Under the pieces are notes generated by a model, which did no database searches, was not told the DNA's origin, and saw only the letters and a program-made list of their open reading frames with translations. 27,923 nucleotides of DNA, taken from a candidate division WWE3 bacterium UBA1397. GTDB lineage: Bacteria > Patescibacteriota > WWE3 > UBA101185 > UBA10185. Each line of letters opens with the position of its first letter. The stretch's first letter is position 1. Shown here one piece after another: positions 22,225 to 27,923 of this stretch. The translations under genes and the position numbers were made by a program. The stretch lies in assembly GCA_002305205.1 (NCBI GenBank), contig DBQJ01000027.1, forward strand, positions 2,942 to 30,864. Direction: 5' to 3'.

Positions 22225-22815
22225 TTAATTAATAAGTTCATCTATGGTGTTTCGTGATACAGTGTTATTTTCAAATATATCCGGTTTATATTCTTTTAAC
22301 ATTTTCCAATCTTCTATATGTTTATTTAATCTATCAACAAGTTTCATAAATGCATCTTCTCTATTTTCCTTCTGATCCCTACCTTTTTGGCTTTCGGCGT
22401 GTATACCAGATATTATATGAACTACTCTCACAGCACTGCTGACTTTGTTTACATTTTGTCCTCCCGGACCGGAAGATCTAAAATACGAAAATTCTATATC
22501 CCTATTTACATCCATTACCAACTCACCATTCTCAATACATAGATTTACCCATGTCATATATTCTTTTATTATACTGTCGTTCTTTTCATCCGGAACACCT
22601 TGCAGTAGTACGTCAATAACATTATTTATTCTTAATGATATCTCATTAGTTCTCTTGTTTTTTGAATCCTCTACTGATTGTTTTCTGGCTGTTCTTGAAG
22701 TTAATGAATTATGTTTTCTCTTTTTTCCTCCCCCTTTTCCCCCTTTTCTTCCTAATCTTTCCAATGTATCTTGAATACTTTCTGCAGATAGTTCATCATG
22801 GGGTATTATTCTCAT
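22225..22815 (-). CDS. RF-1 domain (GGQ) protein, ribosome-rescue-like
   Basis: 196 residues. The catalytic segment SSGPGGQNVNKVSSAVRVVH (114-133) and the QKGRDQKENREDAFMKLVDRL stretch (143-163) form an RF-1 domain, as in ArfB/ICT1 and RF1/RF2. The GGQ glycine pair and Gln120 should enter the peptidyl-transferase centre and hydrolyse peptidyl-tRNA. It lacks the RF1/RF2 codon-reading domain. Unlike ArfB, which ends in a basic tail, this protein ends acidic and neutral. It carries instead an N-terminal Lys/Arg/Gly-rich segment (about 18-47) and a helical region (about 60-95). CATAAT lies 6 nt before ATG 22815. The role in stalled-ribosome rescue is inferred. Confidence 0.8.
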   Translation of the reverse strand: MRIIPHDELSAESIQDTLERLGRKGGKGGGKKRKHNSLTSRTARKQSVEDSKNKRTNEISLRINNVIDVLLQGVPDEKNDSIIKEYMTWVNLCIENGELVMDVNRDIEFSYFRSSGPGGQNVNKVSSAVRVVHIISGIHAESQKGRDQKENREDAFMKLVDRLNKHIEDWKMLKEYKPDIFENNTVSRNTIDELIN

Positions 22816-22821
22816 ATATTA

Positions 22822-22827
22822 ATTATG
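22822..22827 (-). promoter_or_regulatory. -10 box CATAAT of the GGQ-domain gene
   Basis: On the minus strand CATAAT plus 6 nt precedes ATG 22815. No Shine-Dalgarno is present. Confidence 0.4.
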
Positions 22828-22864
22828 AATTATTTATCAAGAAAAGAGAAATAGTAATATATCC

Positions 22865-22893
22865 TGTTTATCCTAATTAAAATCTTTTATAAT
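22865..22893 (+). promoter_or_regulatory. Promoter of the carbamoyltransferase gene, leaderless type
   Basis: A perfect TATAAT (22888-22893) ends 6 nt before ATG 22900. TGTTTA (22865-22870) lies 17 nt upstream as a weak -35. Confidence 0.6.
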
Positions 22894-22899
22894 CAGAAA

Positions 22900-24687
22900 A
22901 TGAAGATTTTAGCAATATATCCGGCGCACAATGCGAATGTAGGAGTATTTATTGATGGTAAATGTGAATGTATATATCATGAGGAGAAATTCAGCAACAA
23001 AAAGCATCATTTAGGATGGCCTCATAGAGCATTAAAATACCTATCAGGTATATATAATCTTAATGAATTTGATTATATAACAATAACATCAGAACAACAG
23101 TTTTATTATCCTGACGATAGATATATAGATGACGTAATAAAAGAACAGAATACATATAAGGGTAGATTATTAGAATGGGCTAAAAATATATATTATCTTT
23201 TATGGTATGTGCTTGGAAACTACAAAATATTTAGTGATGTATTTAAATACTATCTACACAATATTGCTACACCTAATGCTAAGAAACAGATGGAGTTAAC
23301 ATTGGAAAAGGAATACGGAATAAAGAAGGAGAAGATTAAATACATAGAGCATCATCTAGCGCATGCATTAACAACTCATTACTTCTATGGACTAGGTCAA
23401 TTAAAGAAAGATATTCTATATATAACAATGGATGGTTTGGGAGATAATTACTTCTCAAGGATATATCATTACCATAGTAATGAAGATAATTTTGAAATGA
23501 TTGCTCAAAGCCCCTTTAGTGCTTCTTTAGGCCTTTTATATACAGAAATAACAAGATTTTTAGGTATGAAACCAAACGAACATGAGTATAAAGTAATGGG
23601 ATTAGCCGCTTATGTAAACAATTCCAAATACTACAATCATATATATAAAATGCTGGAAAAATATTTCTGGCTGGATAAGAATACTTTAACATTTAAATCC
23701 AAAGTAAATACATTTATCTCCATACAATATTTACTTAGAAATAATCTAGTAGGAGAAAGGTTTGATAACATTTCTGCTGCAATACAAAAATTTATAGAAG
23801 ATAAAGTTATCGAATATATAAAAACGGTGATAGATAAAACCGGTATTAAAAATGTCGCACTAAGCGGTGGTGTGTTTATGAATGTAAAGTTAAATAAAAA
23901 AATATCAGAAATGGAAGAAATTGAGAAAGTATACTTTCAACCATCTTCCGGAGACGATAGTTCAGTAATCGGGTGCGCAGCAAAAATATTCAGGGAAAAT
24001 AATATAGAACTAATACCTGTAAAGACAATGTATTTGGGACGATCATATACTAACAGCGAAGTAGGAGATTTTCTAAAAGGATATGAAGATAAATATTGTA
24101 TAGATTATTTTGAAAACAGAAATGATTTATATGAAAAAATTACAGATTTATTAAAGAATTTCGAAATAGTAGCATTACACCGGGGTAGGGGAGAATGGGG
24201 GGCCCGTTCTTTATGCAATAGAACAATTCTAGGAAATGCAAGTGATCTTAAGACTTTCCATGAAGTGAATAACATGATAAAAATGAGGGATTTTTGGATG
24301 CCCTTCGCACCTACAATACTATTTCATTGGGCGGATAGATATATAAAAAATTGGGACATGCTAAAGAATAAAATATATGATAGTTCTAAATATATGATAT
24401 TGGGATTTGATTCAACAGAATTAGCACAGAAACATTTAAGAGCTGCAATACATCAAAAGGATAAAACATTAAGACCTCAGATATTAGAAGAAAAAGATAA
24501 TCCTGATATTTTTAATATATTTAAACTTTATGAGAAAAAAACGGATATGGGAGGTATGATGAATACAAGTCTTAATATACATGGATATCCTTTAGCCGGT
24601 ACATTAGAACAATCATTTAACACATTTATTAATTCGGGATTGAAATATATTGCTTTAGAGAATTATTTGATATCAAAGAAGACATAG
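22900..24687 (+). CDS. NodU/CmcH-family O-carbamoyltransferase
   Basis: 595 residues, the family's normal size. The Kae1-like ASKHA domain shows the metal-binding HHLAHA (151-156), MDGLGDN (177-183), LSGGVFMN (321-328) and PSSGDDSSVIGCAAK (348-362). The C-terminal YrdC-like part has HRGRGEWGARSL (427-438), NRTILG, MRDFWMPFAPTI and MNTSLN. These enzymes use carbamoyl phosphate and ATP to form carbamoyl-adenylate and then carbamoylate a hydroxyl of a sugar, nucleoside or antibiotic. The start MKILAIYPAHNANVGVFIDG is typical. The neighbouring B12-binding radical SAM enzyme, 16 nt away, suggests a joint tailoring step on a cell-surface glycan or small metabolite. The acceptor is unknown. Confidence 0.92.
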   Translation: MKILAIYPAHNANVGVFIDGKCECIYHEEKFSNKKHHLGWPHRALKYLSGIYNLNEFDYITITSEQQFYYPDDRYIDDVIKEQNTYKGRLLEWAKNIYYLLWYVLGNYKIFSDVFKYYLHNIATPNAKKQMELTLEKEYGIKKEKIKYIEHHLAHALTTHYFYGLGQLKKDILYITMDGLGDNYFSRIYHYHSNEDNFEMIAQSPFSASLGLLYTEITRFLGMKPNEHEYKVMGLAAYVNNSKYYNHIYKMLEKYFWLDKNTLTFKSKVNTFISIQYLLRNNLVGERFDNISAAIQKFIEDKVIEYIKTVIDKTGIKNVALSGGVFMNVKLNKKISEMEEIEKVYFQPSSGDDSSVIGCAAKIFRENNIELIPVKTMYLGRSYTNSEVGDFLKGYEDKYCIDYFENRNDLYEKITDLLKNFEIVALHRGRGEWGARSLCNRTILGNASDLKTFHEVNNMIKMRDFWMPFAPTILFHWADRYIKNWDMLKNKIYDSSKYMILGFDSTELAQKHLRAAIHQKDKTLRPQILEEKDNPDIFNIFKLYEKKTDMGGMMNTSLNIHGYPLAGTLEQSFNTFINSGLKYIALENYLISKKT

Positions 24688-24691
24688 ATCA

Positions 24692-24697
24692 CAATAT
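24692..24697 (+). promoter_or_regulatory. -10 box CAATAT of the radical SAM gene
   Basis: CAATAT ends 6 nt before ATG 24704, in the 16-nt gap between the genes. No Shine-Dalgarno is present. Confidence 0.4.
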
Positions 24698-24703
24698 TGA
24701 TAC

Positions 24704-26062
24704 ATGGCTAAAAGAAAAATATTATTTATATACCCGTCAAATGAGCCGTCATTTCCCCTACAGATTGCAGCTTTATCTGCATATGTTAAAAGATCAGGAC
24801 ATGAGGCAAGTATGCTTCCTTTAATTATACCCAAGTATTTGGAATCTAGTCATATGGATGATATTAAACATAAGATTGAAGAGTACAGACCGGACTTTAT
24901 TGGTTTTAGTTCATATGAAACTGCCTTTCCCTGGATAACTGAAATATCCCATTATATTAAAACGTTGTGGCCTAAAATACGAATAATAGTTGGGGGTTAT
25001 TACGCAACATTAGTACCAGAGGAAGTAATCTCATGTCCGGATATAGATATTGTATGCCGTGGAGAAGGAGAAATACCGTTGGATGAGATTATGAGTGATG
25101 AAGAAAATAGAAAAGATATTTTAGGTTTATGGATAAAAAGATATGGGGAAATATTTAAAAACTCTGTAAGACCCCTTATAGAAGATTTGAATAGTCTGCC
25201 ATATCCTGATAGAGAAATATTTGATTACCAGGAACACTTAAATTATGAACCTGTAGGAGAGAGAAATGTAAAGGTGATGGCTACCAGGGGCTGTCCATAC
25301 CAATGTACATACTGCAGTAATGTATTTCTCAGAAAAAATTTTCCCAATCAGGATAAATACCTAAGATTCCGAAGCCCCCAAAATGTAATAGATGAGATAA
25401 AGGAACTAAAAAGTAAATATATTTTTGAAAGAGTTGGTTTTCACGATGATAATCTAACATTAGATACTAACTGGTTAAAAGAATTCTCAAAGATCTATAG
25501 AGAAGAAATAAATCTTCCGTTCTACTGTGCTACAAGAGTGGAGAGGTGCACCGATGAGATAATAGACATATTAAAAGAGGCAGGGTGTGATTTAGTTCTT
25601 CTTGGTATAGAAAGCGGTAATGAAAAATATAGAAAAGAGATGATGAAAAGATATATGTCTAATGAAGAAATAGTTAGTGCATTTAAAAGACTAAAGAAAA
25701 AAGGAATATTAACTTGGTCATTTGTAATGGTGGGGCTGCCCGATGAAAAAAGAAGAATGATTTTGGAAACAATGTGGTTGAATCTAAGATGTAACCCCGA
25801 TTTTGTAATGGCATCTATATTCTTTCCGTTAAAAGGCACTGAATTGGGAGATTATTGTTATAAAAAGAACTATGTAAATGAGAAGAAGAAAATATTAGTA
25901 CATTCTTACGCCTGGGATACCATATTAAACCATCCTTTTCTTTCCTCTTTTGAAATAAGGATGGCAAAATATCTAAACAGTTTTACTGCTTTCAGAAGTA
26001 AATTCTTTTGGAAAGTTGTTGGAGATAGACTAAGAAGTAGATTTTTTACACCAAAACATTAA
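24704..26062 (+). CDS. B12-binding-domain radical SAM enzyme
   Basis: 452 residues. The N-terminal Rossmann-like domain (about 4-150), with KILFIYPSNEPSFPL, IGFSSYETAFPWITE, IIVGGYYATLVPEEVI and CRGEGE, is the cobalamin-binding type, although the DxHxxG base-off motif is absent, as in most radical SAM members. The radical SAM cluster motif RGCPYQCTYC (196-204) supplies Cys197, Cys201 and Cys204. Downstream, FHDDNLTLD, LLGIESGNEKYRKEMMKR and FVMVGLPDEKRR match the barrel. This class includes C- or P-methylases and other ring-forming or modifying enzymes. The substrate is unknown; the partner gene upstream is a carbamoyltransferase, so a tailoring role is inferred. Confidence 0.9.
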   Translation: MAKRKILFIYPSNEPSFPLQIAALSAYVKRSGHEASMLPLIIPKYLESSHMDDIKHKIEEYRPDFIGFSSYETAFPWITEISHYIKTLWPKIRIIVGGYYATLVPEEVISCPDIDIVCRGEGEIPLDEIMSDEENRKDILGLWIKRYGEIFKNSVRPLIEDLNSLPYPDREIFDYQEHLNYEPVGERNVKVMATRGCPYQCTYCSNVFLRKNFPNQDKYLRFRSPQNVIDEIKELKSKYIFERVGFHDDNLTLDTNWLKEFSKIYREEINLPFYCATRVERCTDEIIDILKEAGCDLVLLGIESGNEKYRKEMMKRYMSNEEIVSAFKRLKKKGILTWSFVMVGLPDEKRRMILETMWLNLRCNPDFVMASIFFPLKGTELGDYCYKKNYVNEKKKILVHSYAWDTILNHPFLSSFEIRMAKYLNSFTAFRSKFFWKVVGDRLRSRFFTPKH

Positions 26063-26065
26063 AAT
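26060..26065 (+). promoter_or_regulatory. -10 box TAAAAT, leaderless type
   Basis: TAAAAT overlaps the stop of the radical SAM gene and ends 6 nt before ATG 26072. Confidence 0.4.
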
Positions 26066-26071
26066 AATAAT

Positions 26072-26593
26072 ATGAATAATGAAGAAAATATACCTCCTGT
26101 GAATATAATATTTACTGAGAAGGATATAATATCAGAAATAGATTATTACGCTAAAATATTTGATGAAATTAATCCCACGTCGGATCAGGATAGTTTTAAT
26201 AAACATTATGAGGCGCTTGGTTTTATACACAGTGCCGGATACAGAGCTGAGAATGAAAATAACGTGTCGCATGCTGTTAATACGTTACTTAAATATACGC
26301 AGAAATTGGATACATGGGAATTTAATTTTGAATTACATGAACTAGCAATATTATATGCGTATGAAGTGGCTAATAATAGTTCGTATATTGGAGTAAAGAA
26401 AGAAATTATTGAGTATCTATATCAAAGAATATCAAATCCATTATTTTCCGATATAAAATATTTTGCTGGATATTTTATTATGATTGAGAACTTAATATTC
26501 AACTGTAATGAAAATGATCAGAATAGGCTTTTAGAATATGAAAAAATGGTTTATATGAAATATTTTGGATTTGATCCAAATTATATTATTTGA
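26072..26593 (+). CDS. Hypothetical soluble helical protein
   Basis: 173 residues, no signal peptide or membrane segment. Predicted mostly alpha-helical, with repeated acidic and aromatic patches (IDYYAKIFDEINP, WEFNFELHELAILYAYEVANN, DIKYFAGYFIMIENLIF). I do not recognise a family. It starts 9 nt after the radical SAM gene, so it could be part of that module, though it has its own TAAAAT box. It ends with TGA. Confidence 0.5.
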   Translation: MNNEENIPPVNIIFTEKDIISEIDYYAKIFDEINPTSDQDSFNKHYEALGFIHSAGYRAENENNVSHAVNTLLKYTQKLDTWEFNFELHELAILYAYEVANNSSYIGVKKEIIEYLYQRISNPLFSDIKYFAGYFIMIENLIFNCNENDQNRLLEYEKMVYMKYFGFDPNYII

Positions 26594-26602
26594 TACTACT
26601 GC

Positions 26603-26608
26603 TAATAT
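26603..26608 (+). promoter_or_regulatory. -10 box TAATAT, leaderless type
   Basis: TAATAT ends 6 nt before ATG 26615. No Shine-Dalgarno is present. Confidence 0.4.
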
Positions 26609-26614
26609 ATATTT

Positions 26615-27148
26615 ATGAAAAGGATTATATATATCTTCATAGCTATTTTAATTCTATTACTTGGATATTTATTTATTGAATATACCTACATAGATAAAAT
26701 AAATAACGTAGAGAGTTCCAAAGTAGACAGTGTTGATAAAGATACAGAGAAAGAAGAGATTTCAGTTAACCATGTAATAAGTACGTGTCAAAGAAATATA
26801 TATCTACCAAATGAATATATTAATATAGAAAGTATTAATTCACTAAATGAAAGTCCAAGTGATAAATATATCGTTAAGTCTCCATTGGTTATTGATGGGT
26901 TATTATCGGGTTCATGGTGTTTTGAAAATAACTGTATTGTGCATATTAAAGACAGTAAAGGAAACATATTAAATACCACTAGTTTTAATTTGAATGGGGA
27001 TTGGATGACAGAAAAGTTAGTACCATTTTCTTTAGAAATATCTTATATCAGCAATACAGATAACGGTTATATTATATTTGAAAAAAATAATCCTTCGGGA
27101 TTAGAACAAAATTGTGCTTTTATTGTCATTCCTGTGATATTTAAATAG
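26615..27148 (+). CDS. Membrane-anchored Gmad2 (Ig-like) domain protein
   Basis: 177 residues. One N-terminal membrane helix (about 4-22), a charged linker (about 28-50), then a beta-sandwich (about 86-177). YIVKSPLVIDGLLSGSWCFE (85-104), VHIKDSKGNIL (109-119), a PFSLEISY strand and GYIIFEKNNPSGLEQN follow the Gmad2 pattern first described in spore-germination and other secreted proteins. Four cysteines (58, 102, 107 and 167) could form disulfides. It likely sits outside the membrane, with a binding or scaffold role. Confidence 0.78.
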   Translation: MKRIIYIFIAILILLLGYLFIEYTYIDKINNVESSKVDSVDKDTEKEEISVNHVISTCQRNIYLPNEYINIESINSLNESPSDKYIVKSPLVIDGLLSGSWCFENNCIVHIKDSKGNILNTTSFNLNGDWMTEKLVPFSLEISYISNTDNGYIIFEKNNPSGLEQNCAFIVIPVIFK

Positions 27149-27171
27149 AAGAATATTAATATCTCAGATAG

Positions 27172-27177
27172 TATAAT
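27172..27177 (+). promoter_or_regulatory. -10 box TATAAT, leaderless type
   Basis: A perfect TATAAT ends 7 nt before ATG 27185. No Shine-Dalgarno is present. Confidence 0.5.
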
Positions 27178-27184
27178 TAACCAT

Positions 27185-27871
27185 ATGAATAATAAATATC
27201 AGGTATTGAGTATTATCCTAATTATTCTGCTCATTATTCTGGGTGTATTTATTAATATTAGGGAAGAAAAAGCAGTTGATGATTCAAAAATTCCTGAAAG
27301 AGTAGAGATGAGCAGAGGTTTTCAAAGATGGATAACCAACTTAAAAAACAAAGGCGTAGATAAAAATGCTGATGAATTCAGAATGATCGAGGAAAATGAA
27401 ATATATAATTCTATGTGGATGAAAGTATATTCGATGGATGATCAGGATAAAAAAGAACTCTATGATAAAACAATGAGTAGTGTAAAGAATTTAAAGAAAA
27501 TAGCATTTTCACCAAGTGAGAGAGAATTCCTAGACTATAGAAACGAGATAAGAGATGGATATCTTCCCGAGGAAGTAAGGTTTTTTGGACAAAAGGAAGA
27601 TAAAATTATTGATTCACGAATTGTGAGTTGTCTTAAGGAGGCAAATTGTTATTTTGATAGAGGTTATTTTATAGACAATGATGTATTGGTAATTACTGAA
27701 TTTTCCATGAGCAGAGGTAAAGACAAGGTTATTCCCTCTGAATGCTCTATAGACAGTGTTTGTACATACACTATTAAGCTTCATCTTGCAGATCTTGTTA
27801 GAAATTCGCGTATTGTTTATGAATCAGAACCCTTTGAAGTTAATCTTTCAGTATTAATACCGGAACTATAA
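27185..27871 (+). CDS. Membrane-anchored hypothetical protein
   Basis: 228 residues. An N-terminal membrane helix (about 6-24) is followed by a helical, charged region (about 30-140: FQRWITNLKNKGVDKNADEF and later YNEIRDGYLPEEVRFF-like segments) and a beta-rich end (about 140-228) with four cysteines (Cys149, Cys155, Cys187 and Cys193), two pairs that could form disulfides outside the membrane. No family recognised. It follows the Gmad2 gene by 36 bp and may belong to the same envelope group. Confidence 0.55.
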   Translation: MNNKYQVLSIILIILLIILGVFINIREEKAVDDSKIPERVEMSRGFQRWITNLKNKGVDKNADEFRMIEENEIYNSMWMKVYSMDDQDKKELYDKTMSSVKNLKKIAFSPSEREFLDYRNEIRDGYLPEEVRFFGQKEDKIIDSRIVSCLKEANCYFDRGYFIDNDVLVITEFSMSRGKDKVIPSECSIDSVCTYTIKLHLADLVRNSRIVYESEPFEVNLSVLIPEL

Positions 27872-27923
27872 CCTATTTATGCATTGAGTTATAAGATTAC
27901 CCTGTTCTGTTTCAGGAACTCCT
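27866..27923 (-). CDS. Possible C-terminal end of a minus-strand gene, cut by the edge
   Basis: On the minus strand an open frame enters from the right edge and ends at TAG (27866-27868), encoding GVPETEQGNLITQCINRL. It would overlap the preceding convergent gene by 6 bp, like other convergent ends here. Only 18 codons are visible, so the family cannot be named. Confidence 0.3.
   Translation of the reverse strand, partial: GVPETEQGNLITQCINRL

Noticed and set aside
22445..22880. Plus-strand frames opposite the GGQ-domain gene
   Set aside because: They are antisense to a gene with a clear RF-1 motif and have biased, phenylalanine-rich translations.
1..27923. CRISPR array, insertion sequence, rRNA
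   Set aside because: No regularly spaced direct repeats, no transposase or terminal inverted repeats and no rRNA sequence were seen.

Overview
The window is AT-rich (roughly one third G+C by eye), densely packed and uses the standard stop set. TGA ends several genes (for example at 11450-11452, 15551-15553 and 18738-18740), so TGA is not recoded. The gene set is a bacterial Elp3, tiny ECF-sigma modules, single-domain DUF4870, DUF4349, Gmad2 and SHOCT proteins, very short intergenic gaps and many SD-less starts. Together these suggest a Candidate Phyla Radiation (Patescibacteria) genome. I cannot fix the lineage further without 16S or marker genes.

Layout: (1) 1-747, the start of a PD-(D/E)XK nuclease gene cut by the window edge; 826-1872, an AlkD-type DNA repair protein and a YvlD-type membrane protein. 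(2) 1960-5057, a small glycan locus: GH1 beta-glycosidase, membrane-anchored clan GH-A hydrolase and convergent ROK sugar kinase. (3) 5144-6782, three small envelope proteins: an anchored NTF2-like candidate, DUF4870 and a lipoprotein. (4) 6768-9147, a head-to-head pair of Elp3 (radical SAM/GNAT tRNA-U34 enzyme) and a Trm9/ALKBH8-like methyltransferase. In eukaryotes these two families act in sequence to make mcm5U34. (5) 9177-15553: HIT protein, Ig-like surface protein with a VPATG sorting-like tail, M16 peptidase, DUF4349 protein, GT-C glycosyltransferase, thioredoxin reductase, a small acidic protein and a PH/SHOCT protein. (6) Three tRNAs with U at position 34 (Gly-UCC, Arg-UCU, Leu-UAA) flank an MFS transporter. 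(7) 17517-20658, a MacAB-type exporter operon. (8) 22142-20686 on the minus strand: a secreted peptide, an ECF sigma factor and a three-helix membrane protein; then a GGQ-domain ribosome-rescue-like factor. (9) 22900-27871: a NodU-type carbamoyltransferase, a B12-binding radical SAM enzyme, and three unknown or anchored proteins, one with a Gmad2 domain.

Two features stand out. The first is the Elp3/Trm9-like pair, a candidate bacterial mcm5U34 pathway. The second is expression layout: about a dozen genes have a TATAAT-like box exactly 6 nt before the start codon, so their mRNAs should be leaderless. Genes inside operons, and a few special ones, carry strong Shine-Dalgarno sequences instead. 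Convergent gene ends meet in short hairpins that often contain the stop codons of both genes.
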